DNA of 64,000 nt from Leucocoprinus leucothites (taxonomy: Eukaryota > Basidiomycota > Agaricomycetes > Agaricales > Agaricaceae). The stretch covers positions 992,001-1,056,000 of the forward strand of contig JAACJO010000013.1 of the NCBI GenBank assembly GCA_013368445.1, written 5' to 3'. The translations under genes were made by a program, and so were the position numbers. A model generated the notes under the pieces. It did not search any database and was not told the DNA's origin. It saw only the letters and a program-made list of their open reading frames with translations. Shown one piece after another: positions 1 through 12,691 of this stretch (its first letter is position 1; every line of letters begins with the position of its first letter).

Positions 1-620
1 AGGCAGCCGGTTTGGGGTACAGTAAGTACCCAGTCCAGATGAAGGATTGGGGAGAAGTGGCTTGCGGTGCTGACGTGGGTCATTCGGCAGGTTCATGACG
101 AGAATGCTTGGGGAGTCGATGGTGTCTCTGGTCACGCAGGGCTATACTCCAATGCCGAGGACCTGGGTATCTTTTGTCAGGTGAAAGGGGTCAATTCTAG
201 AAGGAACTCGAATATGCAGCTAATGAACCCCAGATGATTCTCAACAACGGAACATATGGAGGGACTCGTGTGCTTAAGGCCGAGACCGTCGATCTCATTT
301 TCACAAACTTTAACACCGCTTTCCCTGGCAATGCACATAGCCTAGGCTTCGAGCTGGACCAACACTACTGGAGTGGACCGATGCAGAGCTTACAAACCGC
401 TGGCCACACAGGCTTTACGGGTACTTCATTGGCGATTGACAGACGTGGGTCATTGAGTTGTAATCCATTGATGGCTGAACTGAGCGATGGCTTAGCGAGC
501 AACACGTTCTTCGTGCTATTGACCAGCAGAGTGCATCCAAGCCGCAGCTGGTCCAGCATCAATATTGCAAGGATAAACATGGGGTACTTTGTTGCCAAGG
601 CATTGGGGCGAGATGTGTAG
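1..620 (+). CDS. Serine beta-lactamase-like hydrolase, 3' end (cut by window start)
   Basis: C-terminal part of a beta-lactamase/transpeptidase-fold (class C, esterase-like) serine hydrolase; the N-terminal half with the catalytic SxxK lies outside the window. Readable exons are from the left edge to about 180 (GHAGLYSNAEDLGIF), about 234-444 and 496-620. The intron at 445-495 (GTGGGT...TTAG) joins DR to PSNTFFVLLTSR and removes an otherwise odd stretch. GHTGFTGTS near 410 matches the third conserved glycine/histidine motif of the family, and the ending NTFFVLLTSRVHPSR...SINIARINM is typical of its last strand and helix. The substrate cannot be told; fungal members are usually intracellular or secreted hydrolases of unknown specificity. 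The protein ends in GRDV before TAG at 618-620. Confidence 0.75.
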
Positions 621-1033
621 AGCTGTGCAGCGGAGAGGACGGAATAGCAAGTACTGTACTGGTGATCCGTTGCTGTATTATTGGATTTCACATGAAGGCG
701 CTGACAGCGTCAGGAAGCTGGATTACCGCTTATGGACACCCCAAAGATTCTAAATGAGCACCACGTGACTTGGACGAAAAACAGTGAGCTCAACAACAGC
801 GGCCATAACGGAGGCAGGTAGGTGAACGGACGAGGACAGGAAGCAGCGAGGGACTGAGCAAACACATGCCAAATCAGTGGAGATCCTGGGGAGATGTGGG
901 AGTGACAAAATTTAGTGCAGGAAAATATGAGATCAGTCTCCCCAAAGAAACGAAATGATTATTTAAATAGACGCTCTCAGTCTTATTTCTTAGGCCCGTC
1001 CTCCCTGACAGTTCTTTCCCCAGGACGACCACC
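621..1033. other. Intergenic: 3' flank of the hydrolase and promoter of the desaturase
   Basis: No credible ORF. The only feature noted is an AT-rich TATTTAAATAG-like run at about 959-970. Confidence 0.5.
961..969 (+). promoter_or_regulatory. TATA-like element upstream of desaturase
   Basis: ATTTAAATA lies about 65-73 bases before the desaturase ATG at 1034, a plausible TATA distance for a strongly expressed fungal gene. It is followed by a pyrimidine-rich stretch just before the ATG. Assigned by position and composition only. Confidence 0.35.
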
Positions 1034-2678
1034 ATGTCCCCCGCCTCCTCCGCCGCCAGGGTACCTCCTGCCAGCGACAGTCCTGCTGACGCTGTCCCCG
1101 CCGACCTCAACATCCCGGACAACTATGTTGCTCACACCCTGAAGACCCAGAAGGCGCTGCCACCCATTACCTGGCAGAACTGGTACAAAAACATCAACTG
1201 GCTCAGTTTCACCATCCTCACCGTGACGCCTGCAATTGGTGTCATTGGTGCCATGTTCACCCCCCTTCGATGGGAAACCCTCCTCTTCTCTATTTTCTAT
1301 TACTACCTCACTGGTCTCGGGATTACAGCTGGGTACCACCGTCTCTGGGCGCACCGTTCCTACAATGCGTCTCTTCCCCTTCAATATGTTCTTGCCATGC
1401 TCGGTGCTGGTGCCGTCGAGGGCTCCATTAAATGGTGGTCTCGTGGTCATCGCGCGCACCACCGCTACACCGACACTGAACTCGACCCTTACAATGCCCA
1501 CAAGGGATTCCTCTACTCGCATATCGGCTGGATGATGTTCAAGCCGCGTCGCAAGCCCGGTGTTGCTGATGTGAGCGACCTCACGAAGAACCCCGTTGTC
1601 CGGTGGCAGCACAGGAACTACCTCTCCCTCCTATTGATTATGGCTTTCATCATTCCTACCGCCATTCCTTGGCTTTTCTGGGGCGATGCCCGAGGTGGAT
1701 ACATCTACGCCGGTGTACTCCGTTTATGTTTCGTCCACCACGTAAGTTTTTGCCCCAACCGTTTCCGCTTAAGGAGCGCGTCACGCTCACGTGCCTTTTA
1801 TATATTAGTCCACATTCTGTGTGAACTCTTTGGCCCACTGGCTCGGAGAGACTCCCTTCGACGATAAACATACTCCTCGCGACCATGTCATCACCGCTCT
1901 CGTCACCATTGGTGAAGGCTATCACAACTTCCACCACCAATTCCCGATGGACTACCGCAATGCCATCAAATGGTACCAGTATGACCCGACTAAGTGGTTT
2001 ATCTGGGTGTGCCAGCAGTTTGGTCTTGCCAGTCACTTGAAGGTAAGCATGCCTTGGACCGCTATTCGAACATAACAAAGCTAACCCTCTGAAGGTGTTC
2101 CCCGACAATGAGGTCCAGAAGGGTCAGCTCACTATGCAGCTCAAGAAGTTGAGGGAGAAGCAAGAAAAGATTGCTTGGCCAAGTGACAATAACGATCTTC
2201 CCGTCATTAGTTGGGAAAGCTGTAAGTCAGCATTTCTATGGTCGCGTATCACACCGCTGATGAATTGGTAACCAGTCCAGGAACAGTCCTTGAAGCGACC
2301 CTTGATTGTCATTGCCGGCTTCATCCACGACGTTTCCGACTTCATTGATGAGCACCCTGGTGGACCCCACTTGATCGTCAAGATGATCGGCAAGGATGCT
2401 ACAACAGCTTTCTTCGGTGGTGTCTATGATCATTCAAATGCTGCACACAACGTGAGTTCAATGTCTAGTTATAAGCCAATGTAATCTCATTTTTGCTCTT
2501 GATTCAGTTGCTCGCTATGAAGCGTGTTGGCGTTCTTCATGGTGGCTTCCAACCAGGTGTTGACGATAAAGCTATTCCCCCGAGTCAGCGACTAAAGATT
2601 GCACGGTACAACGAGCTTAGTGGTTCGCCGTACAACAGTGGCACTGCTTACTCTGATAGCGAGGGACTCTTGGGATAA
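1034..2678 (+). CDS. OLE1: Stearoyl-CoA (delta-9) fatty acid desaturase with C-terminal cytochrome b5 domain
   Basis: ER membrane di-iron enzyme that puts the delta-9 double bond into palmitoyl- and stearoyl-CoA, taking electrons through its own fused cytochrome b5 domain. Model: exons 1034-1741, 1809-2042, 2095-2221, 2276-2451, 2508-2678, giving 471 aa with all frames closing. All three histidine boxes are present: HRLWAHRSY near residue 110, HRAHHRYTD near 147 and [10 protein letters not shown] in exon 2, with hydrophobic segments before and between them. Exon 4 carries the b5 heme motif EHPGGPH and a second histidine in YDHSNAAHN. Length and domain order match fungal OLE1 proteins. Fungal OLE1 is typically repressed by unsaturated fatty acids and induced by cold or hypoxia, which I cannot see here. 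The initiating ATG is in good context (ACCACCATG). Confidence 0.96.
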
Positions 2679-3373
2679 AGGGTGTCACTCCAGCAATGAC
2701 AGTAAAATCAGACCGTAATGTTTTTGGGCGAAGTTGATGTCGGATATTCTAGGTTAGGAGAAGGACGATGATGCCCAGCGACGAGTAGTAGGTGATAGAT
2801 TTTCTACGTCTTTGTGTTTCCTCCTTCATTGCCAGCTCGCATTTATTGCCTCTTGGCTTTTGTCTTTTGTCTGTTGTGCATTTACCCGTTATCCATTGCA
2901 ATAGTTTCGATTGTCCTGCGCTTTTTTATAGTTTACATGTCACCCAGCATCGAATGGAACGAATCAACGAATACTTAATGGGATAGATCCTAGAACTTGA
3001 GCTATAGGCGTCTTGCCAGCATGTTTCCAACGTTTGATGCGACGAATATGGTAAAGCTCCTGATTATGTTTAAACAATAAGTGCTTGTGACTTCGCTGAC
3101 TCTGTAGTGACCAACTCGAAGTACACGAGGCAAAAGGCTGGCAAGCGCACCCCACATTTGCCATGGGTTCCTTCAACTCCTCAACCTACGAGTAAAGGAA
3201 GACTACTGGACATCAGTATGGGCTCCATTCAAGTTAGATCAAATTCGATTCTTTCCAGGTAAGCTCGGTATATTAGATACTCTGGCAATCTCCCCTGACT
3301 TTGGCAATTAGAACGTCTAGTGCACCACAAATTGGTCCTGTCAAGCAGGACAGCCTTGTATGAACACTTTGTC
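2679..3373. other. Intergenic between desaturase and GTPase A
   Basis: Pyrimidine-rich 3' flank of the desaturase up to about 2900, then unstructured sequence. A further short 5' exon of GTPase A could lie here, because its paralog at 60.8 kb begins with a 9-codon exon, but I could not identify it. Confidence 0.4.
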
Positions 3374-4523
3374 ATGACTTTTTTTACCGACGCTCAGAAG
3401 CCGCTGCAGTATCATGCTCGACCTAGCGGAGCGAACCCTTCAACTGTTCAACTTCCTAAGAGATCGAAGGCAGATAGGAATTACAGTTCTATCAAGCTGC
3501 AAAGTGTTCATGATATGACGTCGCAAGACATCATCGTCATGTACGTCTGGCTATTCACTGGCTCACAGCAGCTCTGAAGGATATCATCAGGATCATGGGT
3601 CCAGCGGGTTCGGGAAAAAGCACGGTGAGGCGTTTTCGTCGAATCATCGGCTTGGTTGACTGAGGGATTCCGCTAGTTAATCCAAGCAGCGACGAGTAGC
3701 GATTGGGGAGTCAATCATAGTCTCCAGCCTCAACCTTGCGAAATTAACGCTATAAGGGTAGAGTCTGAGGACAAGATTCGCTTTGTGCTAGTTGATACCC
3801 CTGGCCTGTCCGATGATTTGAAGACTTCGTGCGCACAAAAATTAAAATTCATCTCCCGGTGGCTTCGAGATGTGTACGTTGGATGTGGTCTTTCATTTTA
3901 GGCACTTCAGTGGTGCTGATTTCCAGTTTGACAGCTTTGCTAGAAAACTCGAGGTTGCCGGCATCTTGTACCTGCATGATATTGATGTCAAGCCACATCG
4001 TACGGATATACAGAAGAGCCTTGAAGTGTTTAAGAAACTTCGTGCCGATGAGCAATGCCTCGCTACTACTCGAGTCATCCCCACGACGACAGTGTGGCCA
4101 GCGGCATTCGAGGACGGCTCGGAAGGGCCTATCACAAACTCGATAGAAGCCGAGCCCAAACAAAGCCACCCCGTTGAAGGGACACGCGCTCAAGAATTCC
4201 GATGTACCCATACGTCGGCTTGGAACATCCTTGATCAGATCATTGTTCCTGCTACTCAAAGACAAAGGGAGAAATTGCTCAAAGTCCATGGAGAGCTCGA
4301 GGAGGTTTTGGCAGGCACTAAAACCTTTCAACAGTTTAGAAAAGAAGTAGGAGTACTCGTGGAAAAACAGAGGAGTCTGTTGAAACAGACAGAGGGGATT
4401 TCTGATCCGGCGGCTGCAAGATCGTACTTCCTCGAGTTGGTTGATTTGTGTCAACGAGGAGAACGTGCAATGAAGGAAAGAAAGACATGGCGACAACTGA
4501 TGAGTCTGATCGAAGGTGAGTGA
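3374..4523 (+). CDS. P-loop GTPase A (AIG1/G-domain-like, basidiomycete family)
   Basis: Putative small-GTPase-fold protein with a helical C-terminal extension. Model: exons 3374-3540, 3591-3624, 3677-3873, 3935-4523 = 328 aa. The 34-base exon 2 encodes the whole Walker A loop (MGPAGSGKST). G3 is VDTPGLSDD (exon 3). At the expected G4 site there is TTTVWP rather than N/TKxD. The long last exon has GILYLHDI and THTSAWNIL and then a Lys/Glu-rich predicted coiled coil. The gene is a clear paralog of the one at 59566-60863: same exon sizes and phases around the P-loop and the same motifs. The superfamily includes immune-associated GTPases in animals and plants; the fungal role is unknown. Uncertain points are a possible extra 5' exon and whether GTGAGT just before the stop is a real donor leading to another exon. 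Confidence 0.8.
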
Positions 4524-5011
4524 TTATCTCGTTCTGCGCATTTTATGCACAGGTTTCTCAGTGTGTGTGTGACAGGTGTTAGAAACTGGCCATGGCGAAA
4601 AAAGTCATAGGCGTTTCAACGATAGGGGTCTACTCGTGCTCTCTCTTTGAAATCAAATATCTAGCTTGCGACTGTAGTTGTTACCACACTTACTTGCTAC
4701 GCGTAAATTGAGCCAACTTACCATTCGGGACTTCAAAATGATCCCTTTTCCGCAACGAAGCAGAACGCCACAAGTTGAGGCTAAAGTGCAGTTAGAAATC
4801 GGCTGTGAGAGATCAGGCCGTCACGTGAGCCTATGTCATTATGAATCACTGCAGTGCCGATAACTACTACGATTTGCGAAGGCGATTGAAATGGAATTCT
4901 TCACTGCTCCGAACTCACATAATTTGCCAATCCGCCGAAAGTTTTCTCCTGCTCGATATCACATCAGATCACAGACCTCGGGGCTAAATCAGTGGTAACG
5001 ATTCAACTGTC
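4524..5011. other. Intergenic between GTPase A and LTN1
   Basis: About 490 bases with no convincing ORF or repeat; it includes a short TG run near 4563. Presumed 3' flank of the GTPase and promoter of LTN1. Confidence 0.4.
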
Positions 5012-8000
5012 ATGGTGAAAAGCCACGGCAAATCCTCCGCTTCTTCCGCAACACGGAAAAAACAACAGAAGAAGGCCGCAGCTTCTCTGGGAATAGACCT
5101 TGACACCATATCACCCTCGAAAAACCAGCCCGGTAAACCCAAGAATAAAGAAAAGTCGGGGAGGGGCAAGAAGGATGGAAAGAAGGAACCCAGAGTCAAG
5201 GTTTATATTCCGCCTGTTAAGCCTGCCAGGGCACAACCGGATCCACTTGAAGTTGGTGGACTTGTCAGACGGCTGCCACCAGAGCTGGTTATAGTCCTTA
5301 GGAATGTCGAGAAGAAGGCACAGGTCACGAAGATCAAGGCGTTGGAGGAATTAGGGTCCACATGGGTGGAAAAGGCGCTGAGAAGTGGCGGAGCAGAGGG
5401 AGACAATAGCCTTGTGGATGTGGACCCGAATGTGGTACCGAGTTTGGTTGAGATGGTTCCTGCCTGGGTGAGCTATACTTATCATTCCTGCCGTTCAAAG
5501 AAACTGAAGCAAGTAACATTGGCGATATGCAATCAATTATTAGATGCATTATATCCCACCGCTATTCATTCATCCATCACGACGAGTTCGACTCCTATCT
5601 ATTTCTGTTCTTTCCAACCTGTTGAAAATCTCGAAAGTACGGGATCAAGTGTTATTCTACCTGCAAGAAACAGCGGCGGCCGAGGCAGTAGAAAGTATAT
5701 TGGGTAGCTGGTGTGTTCTCGCCCATGATGTTGAGAAGTCTGTTAGCAATGTTGGACAAGAGGCTTGGGATTCATTCGTTCGGCACTCCCCAACCGTTGT
5801 GGAAGGGAGCCAGCTGACGGGCGGATCAAATGGCAAATATTTCCTCCTAGACAATGCTTCCAAGAGTACGATCTTCGGTTTCGTGCAGAGGACTGTCCTG
5901 GATCCATTGGGTGTCTATTCTTATCTAAACCCTCCTCCAGCGAGCAACGTCCCGACCCCGCCAGATATCCCCAACCCAAAAAACCGGCGACCTGGAGGTG
6001 GCACTAAAGGGGCGGCAGCGAGTAAGCAACAACAACTGGCTGCTGCCCTTGCTGCCGCACGAAAGGCAGGTACTGATGCTGGAGAGCCCTCCAGGAACAA
6101 AACAGAGGGGTATGATGAGAGCGAAACAGATAGGCGAGCTAGGCTAAGGATCGGTGCTTTGGGCGGCCTGCGATGGTTTTTGGGTGAGCTTGAGTTCATG
6201 GATTTCTTTATGCGATCTTAATGAATCGACGCAGAAATAAATCATGATGCGATCTCGGATGAGGCGATGATATTATTGCAGAATCCTTTATTCTGGTCCG
6301 TGCTACACCACGCAGAGAAGGCGCCATTCCTTGAAGCGGATGATCGCAAGGATTTCGATACTATTGAAAGCTTTGGATTTGGACAACCTAATGTCAGAAA
6401 GGCGGGGTGGGGTTTATTGATGAGACTTCTAGAGGGTCATAAAGGTGTGTTCTAGATTATCTTAATATCCGGTATCGGCTAACGATTACATAGAGCATAT
6501 ATCACCTGCTGTACCGGTGTTGAGTTCTGCAGTGCTAAGATCTGCGTGGCTGGAACCGGATGCACTAGCCCAAGGTGTCATGTGGCGGCCTTTGTTGACA
6601 TTCATTAAAGGTATGTTTTGTTCTTTACAACCTGGAATGTGCAATTCTGACAGTGGATGCCTTCATAGAATTTCCCAGCTGCTGGGATATGGAATTGACA
6701 AGATGTTACGGTGTTCCTCAGAAAGACCAGGACGAGGATGAGGAAGATGATAGCGACGAGGAAGGTGAAGAAGAAGATGGCCAGGAACCACCCGCAGAAA
6801 CGATCAAGCCATCGCTAGCCTATCAAGAATTCTTGCAATTCCTTCAGCTTGGATGTTCCGGCTCTCCTGTTCAAGGGTACCCCACAGTCGTGATTATCCT
6901 TTCCACCATTCCCTCCTCGGTGAGTTTTCTCAGTATGAGCTGACACCGAGGTTCTAACAAAGTATTGGATAGATTATTGCATCATCGGGAGTGAAGTCAC
7001 CCCTCGAGGACTTGTTTACTTCGCTTTGGGCAGCACTTGATGGACGAGCATTGAGCTCATTACATCGATTCGTTACGTCTGCTGCATTCCTCTCTGCGTT
7101 ACTAGAATGCGTCGTGTTCATGGCTAGGCGGTCAGTACTTGGTGCGAGGAGGACTGAGGGATCTACCCCTGATCCTGATGACATCTCGGACGCTACTAAG
7201 GAGGCAAGAAGTTTGGTACGGGAACAGTTCGGAAAGGTGTGGCAGGAGATAAAAGGCGGGCGACTTAAAGTGGAAGAGAGAGCTGCTGCAAGACTCGTCG
7301 CTCAGAACTTGGATGCGCTTAAGAAGGTCGACCTCGGTATTGTCAGTAGACAGGACGGAGACTTAACTTTACGAGGAGCGGCCTGGAGTGTCTTAGAGAC
7401 TGGGCTGAGGGCTGCGACGGCGACAAACCCGGTCTTGGTAGCGGCTTTCTTGAAGGTGTTGTATGATCATTTCAAGGAGGGTACAGCAGAAGAGAAGGCG
7501 GTGGGAGAGCTGATATACTCGGTCCTCCACGACAGCGCACGGAGGATTACAGATTCTCTCCAAAAGGAAACCACAGAGAGTATCAAAGACGACGTCAAAT
7601 TTTTCGAGTGTATGTTGGAGCAGTTTAGAGAGGGGCTATTCGATAACCAGGGTTTCGCTCAGGTTCGTCCACCAGTGACAATGATGATAATTTATGACCC
7701 TGAATGCTTGTTTGCGTAACCAGCGCTTCGACGAGCTTCTTCGGACCCAGACAGCTGTTCTCTACGAGACTTCTCCTCCATTCATTTTCTCATACCTTGC
7801 CCATTGCAAGAACGAGGAGGGTGTTTTGGGCTTATGGCACTCTTTACTAGATGTTGTTGCCACAAACACGCACGACGCGGAGAAGGCGAAGAAGGTGGCT
7901 ATGGATGTGATTCAGGCCGCTCAAAAGGGCAATTTACCCACGTACCTCAAGCCAAAGTCGAACGAATTGGATGAAATGGTGGGCCGCTTGCTAGGAGGCG

Positions 8001-11000
8001 TGTTAGAAGGAGGGTATAATGCCATGGCAGACCTGAACGTGGTCAAAGCTGTCCTAATGGTTCACCGTGCGTACTTTTGACTCAGCTGGCAAACTTGAGA
8101 GTTTCTCACATAGATGAGCAGGCTATTTCATCTCTGAAGCTGGATACGCACATTTCTTTGATACAATTGCTACCGCTGTTAATGTTCGTGTGGAATTGTT
8201 GGTTGGAGAGCCCAAGCAAGAGGACTTTGATCTGGATGTGTTCCGCGGCTCGATTGAGCTCTTTGACCTCGTAACGTCACAGGTCGACGGTTATAAGGAA
8301 GAGACGCTCGAGGAAGTTCTTCCTAATGTGTTCCTGCTCGGTCATCTCCTACCTGAGTGTGCTGCGCACGATTTCGACATGACATCTCAAGTGTTCGCTG
8401 TTGCGAGAGGTATATGGAGGCGGGAGATTGATGTGCAAAAACTTGGTCAAGAGAGGAGCGGAAGGATCTTGGCTAGCCTCAAAGTGAAGATGAGGGATTT
8501 GTTCATTGATACACAAGTGCAACCCTTGTGAGTACCTTCGGTCTTTGATACCATCTTCTATTCTGAACGTTTCCGTAGGCCCAGCGAAATTCTTGGGGCA
8601 TTAGCAACTCAGGGGCAGAGGCTCACAACTTCGATACTGGATGATTTCTTCCCTCCTCCAGAGGTGCTTGACGGAATGCTCCGTCGCTTGCCGCACGGTC
8701 CCATCGACTCGAGTATTGCTGCGATTGACCCTCTCATTCCGACGAATACTGACTCTCAAGCAAACGGCCCCGCATATACGGACAGTCGAGGGTTTTCGTC
8801 TTACGCTCGCATCGTCGAAGCGTTACTTCGGGTATTCCTGGAAGATAGGAAACTTGCAAAGCAGAATTTCTGGGCCCTTAGACATTTTATAGCCCTCTCA
8901 ATATACGCCAGCGACTATCAGAAGGTACCGGCTGGATTTAGCCCGATATTTGACTCCAAGGCGCTGTCTGGGCTGGGTGAAGTTATTGTTAGGATCCAGC
9001 AAATGACTGCGTATCTTTTCCTGGGGTCACTCGCCAGTGCTCAGGACGGCTGGAGGCGAGGCCTTATCAAGAGAGTCGGTGAGGCAAAGTATGGGAGTGG
9101 AGAGAGCCAGCTGGAGGATTTTGTATCGAGGGTGATAGGAACCGCTATTGAGAGTGATAGTATCCTTGACACTAGAGTGCTGAAGGCTGTGCTGGAGGAT
9201 GTTCTTGAGGACGTGGAGCAAGAAGAAGCCGGGGAGTGGATGGGCCTTGCAAGGAAGCTGGAAAGGAACGGTACGTTTTTCATAGGTTTCACATCGCTTC
9301 ATTGATTTTTACGTTCTGGTGCAGCACCACAGACATCCATGATCATTGTTTCAGCCATCGCAGCAACGAAGGCAGAACCTCTACGCTTAGACCGTTACAG
9401 GAACGAACAAGCCGCCGAGCTACTCGGTATCAAACCCAGCAGGGTTGGTACCGCCGGACTGCTTACCCTGCGGAGACTCGTCGCTTCAGCACCAGACATC
9501 GAGTCGGAGGTTGTCTTCCTTCCTCAAAATCGTGGGGTGAACGTCGTCAAAGTCTGTCAGAGCTGGGTTAGTTCGGATGATGCAGATGTCGATGAAGAGG
9601 TTGAAAGTGTCATGACGCTCATTTTTGCCTACTTGGCGCCTATCCTGCAAAACGTTCCCGGGTCTCATTGGGAATTTATTTGGGATGTATTAGAGAACAA
9701 TCTGGAGGTTAGAGCCTTTGTTTATTGACAGTGTCGAGGAGGCTCAAATTCTGTAGAATTCATCTATCACGGACGATAGCACGCTCACCACTCTCATCCG
9801 AAGCCTTCGACTAGTGACCATCATGGAAGACCTGGTGAAAACCAATAAGAGTCTGAAGTCGGAATGGGATCAACGCAGAAAAGGTATCCTGGAAATGGTA
9901 AAAGGCGTGGCTCTGGTCAAGCTTGGTAAGTGGTTTATGTTCCGCTTGCTTTCTCTCTTATTAGACATCTCGCTGTCGCAGATTCTGTCAGCCCTTCTCT
10001 ACCTCGATCAATATGTAGGGAATTGGTTTTGACTGTTTTAAGGGAGCTACCAGAGTCATTGATGGACGCGAGTACCCTGCCTCAGGTCAGCACACTCTTT
10101 TCTGCCTCTCATCTCCTTTGCTTACAGGCGTTGATCAGATGTGCCACCTCGTGACTGATCACTCGCTAGAAGTCCAGAAGATGGGCTACGGGATTTTGCG
10201 CACTGCGGCCAAAAAGCGCACCGAGCACCTTGTCATTGAAGCCGGCGTTGATACTGAGTCTACAGTGAAGGCCACCCTTCCTTCGGAATTGATGGATATC
10301 GTGCAAAGGCATGTTAATGTCATCAGCCTAGAAGACGAAGAGGAGCAACAGGTTGGCGCCCCTCGAATGAAAGGAATGGACTCGTTACTCACTGTCTCTT
10401 AGAATATCCTTGGTTCGTTACTCGGTTGGATGCTCGTATTTGACCTCTTTCAGGATGCGGTAAGTGTTGGTTATATGCGAATACAAGTTCTGTTGCCGAA
10501 TGTCTTGCTAGTCCTTTAAAGTCAAGTCGGGATACATTGAACAACTTCGCAATCAAGAGCTCATTAGTAATAGCTTCATTCCACTGCTCCTTGCGCTTTT
10601 GCGCCTAGATACAGGTCTGGAAAAGGCATTCAAGTTAAATGTCTGGTCAATCAGTGACTTCTATGTCGATCGTAAGTTCATTAATTGACGCATCCCATTC
10701 TTAGTTTACCCTCCTGGCCTAGTGTTTGAGCTAGGAAGCCCTCTCAGCATTCACCTCCTCACTGCTCATCTCTACTATCGTGCCCTACTTTCTGTTCCAG
10801 CACTCATTTATTCGTGGCTTTCAAATTGCAAAGACCGGCAGCTCTCAACAACAGTAACTTCATACACTTCGCAATACTTCTCCCCGATCATCATCGATGT
10901 CGAGCTTGCCCACGTCAGGGGACCTGCTGGTCAAGAGCTGGTCGATGACAGCATGTCCATTAAAGTCGCCGCTGCTGTCAATGAGGTTCAAGCCTCATAT

Positions 11001-11543
11001 CTAGTTGATGAGCATCAATTAGAGATCAAACTCAAGATCCCTACGGATTGGCCTTTACACAAGATCGAGGTTAAGGACTTGAAGCGAGTTGGAGTAGACA
11101 ATGACAGATGGAGAGCCTGGATCTTGGCAGTACAGCAGACAATATGGTCCTACGTGAGTGTCTGTATCATGAAGGCCACGAGCTTATTGACCATGGTATA
11201 GAATGGTCGAATCACCGATGGGCTGAGCCTCTTTAAGAAAAATGCAACTCTTCACTTTGAAGGTCAAGTTGAATGCGCTATATGTTACTCGTACGGCTTG
11301 TCCATGCTATGAATTTGTTCAACGCGGCTCACAAAAAAAAACAGCATTATCAGCGTTATGGATGGTAGCTTGCCCAAGAAACCCTGCAAGACATGTAAAA
11401 ACAAATTCCATGCCGTATGCCTTTACAAGGTAAATCACGCCGCATCTTTATAGCGTCGTGTACTCATTTCATAATGATAGTGGTTCCATACGAGTAACGC
11501 CTCAACTTGCCCCTTATGTCGGTCAGAAATCGTTTTAGGTTAG
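5012..11543 (+). CDS. LTN1: E3 ubiquitin ligase listerin (ribosome-associated quality control)
   Basis: Listerin binds 60S subunits carrying stalled nascent chains and ubiquitinates the chains for proteasomal degradation. The N-terminus MVKSHGKSSASSATRKKQ, followed by a Lys-rich stretch, is typical. Exon 1 is 5012-5467 and exon 2 about 5544-6183 (joining VPAW to MHYIPPLFIHPSRRVR), followed by many further exons encoding a HEAT/ARM-like helical solenoid. An acidic run (DEDEEDDSDEEGEEEDG) lies near 6730-6780. The C-terminus has the RWD-like region (residues such as IDVELAHVRGPA near 10890) and the diagnostic RING: ECAICYS, then IISVMDGSLPKKPCKTCKNK, then WFHTSNASTCPLCRSEIVLG. The RING is split over three exons near 11275-11540. 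Stop TAG is at 11541-11543. Total length, about 1,700 aa or more, fits the family. Exact inner exon borders were not all worked out. Confidence 0.93.
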
Positions 11544-11686
11544 ATTGCAAATTACAAGTAATAGACCCCATTTCCAAACTATCATCCTTTCCATCGGATA
11601 GTTAAACCAGTACATATCAGATTTAAACTTGTCTCATATTTCCAGGCTGATTGTCGTATACTACAATACTCCGCAATCTTCAACAT

Positions 11687-11769
11687 TCTCTGTTAGTATA
11701 TCGGTTAGTACACGCGCCTGTCACTCTTGATGACCGCGCGAAAGCGGGGTTCGACTCCCCGACAGAGAG
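11687..11769 (+). tRNA. tRNA-Asp(GTC) with an 11-nt intron
   Basis: A complete cloverleaf can be folded. Acceptor TCTCTGT (11687-11693) pairs with ACAGAGA (11762-11768), with discriminator G at 11769. D stem is GTAT/GTAC. Anticodon stem CGCGC (11713-11717) pairs with GCGCG (11736-11740). Anticodon GTC is at 11720-11722. T arm is CGGGG-TTCGACT-CCCCG. An 11-base insert (11724-11734) follows position 37, the standard place for nuclear tRNA introns, leaving a 72-nt mature tRNA. The gene is on the same strand as LTN1 and about 140 bases downstream of its stop. Confidence 0.92.
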
Positions 11770-11771
11770 TA

Positions 11772-11776
11772 TTTTT
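11772..11776 (+). terminator. Pol III T-run terminator of tRNA-Asp
   Basis: TTTTT starts three bases after the tRNA discriminator base, as expected for RNA polymerase III termination. Confidence 0.75.
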
Positions 11777-12691
11777 GTATCATTTGTGGTGACTTTCCAC
11801 TTGATTTTTTTCTCAAACATAGTAGAAGAGTAAACAAACAACCCCCAAGAGATTCGGTGTCAGGTGTTTGTTCAGCATCCTAGGTTCTTGTAACTCAGGC
11901 TAGCCAGAAGATATGTCTAGAAGACAATTGAATTTCGGCAATCATGTCTTGGTGTCGTGGCATGGCGAGCCGAATTCAACGAACACTGTTCATGACATTT
12001 CAGCAGACACAGGCAGACACGCGGACTCCCGAAAACATTATCTCGAGACTTTCCCGATTCCCTCGCGAAAGAAGCGAACGCCACTTTCATACTAAAATCC
12101 ACAAGAGTGATACAGATGGATAACTCCGTTAGTGAATAGACATGTCAGTCAGGCGAGAAACAAGTTTTGTCCTCAAGTTGTAAACTCAGCCACGACACAA
12201 GTATTTTTTGTTCCTCCTGCTAATAGTTTACCAGGTTATGAACATTTCGAGGACGGAAGATGGGGGTCAATACAAGTATAAGGATCCGCGACCCATGAAT
12301 GCCATTGCAACCGGGTTTGCATCAGTTTCATCGATTCCCACCCCACAGCTCCAGTGAGAGCCTCATGAGACCTCGCTGGCACCTGAGATCAGGATGCTTG
12401 ACAATGACAGGGAAGACATCAAGGGCGCTATTTTTTGAAATGCCATTTTAAAGCCCGTGGTTTTATGTGTGAGCATGTTGGCGTGGTGTCGCGTATTTCA
12501 TATCAGAGTGTATTTCTCCGATAATTTGCGTGTCCTCTTTTCTCGTCGACTCAGCTTAACTCTTCTGTCGTTACTGATTCCGTCACCCTCCCTTGTTCCT
12601 CACCGCGAGGGTCCTCAGCAGCAGCTCCTCCAGCGAACATTGGGGGACCGTATTACGTTGGGTGGTCAACGATCGTATTGGTGGATTCTAG
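11777..12691. other. Region between tRNA-Asp and the membrane-protein gene
   Basis: No confident gene. The right part (about 12457-12690) may contain the first exon or exons of the membrane protein: one open frame starts ATG at 12475, and another reads an STP/Ala-rich segment ending GGPYYVGWSTIVLV. I could not choose between them. Confidence 0.35.

Noticed and set aside
983..1612. 209-codon minus-strand ORF across the desaturase
   Set aside because: Shadow frame of a firmly identified exon; composition follows the codon bias of the sense gene and no family is recognised.
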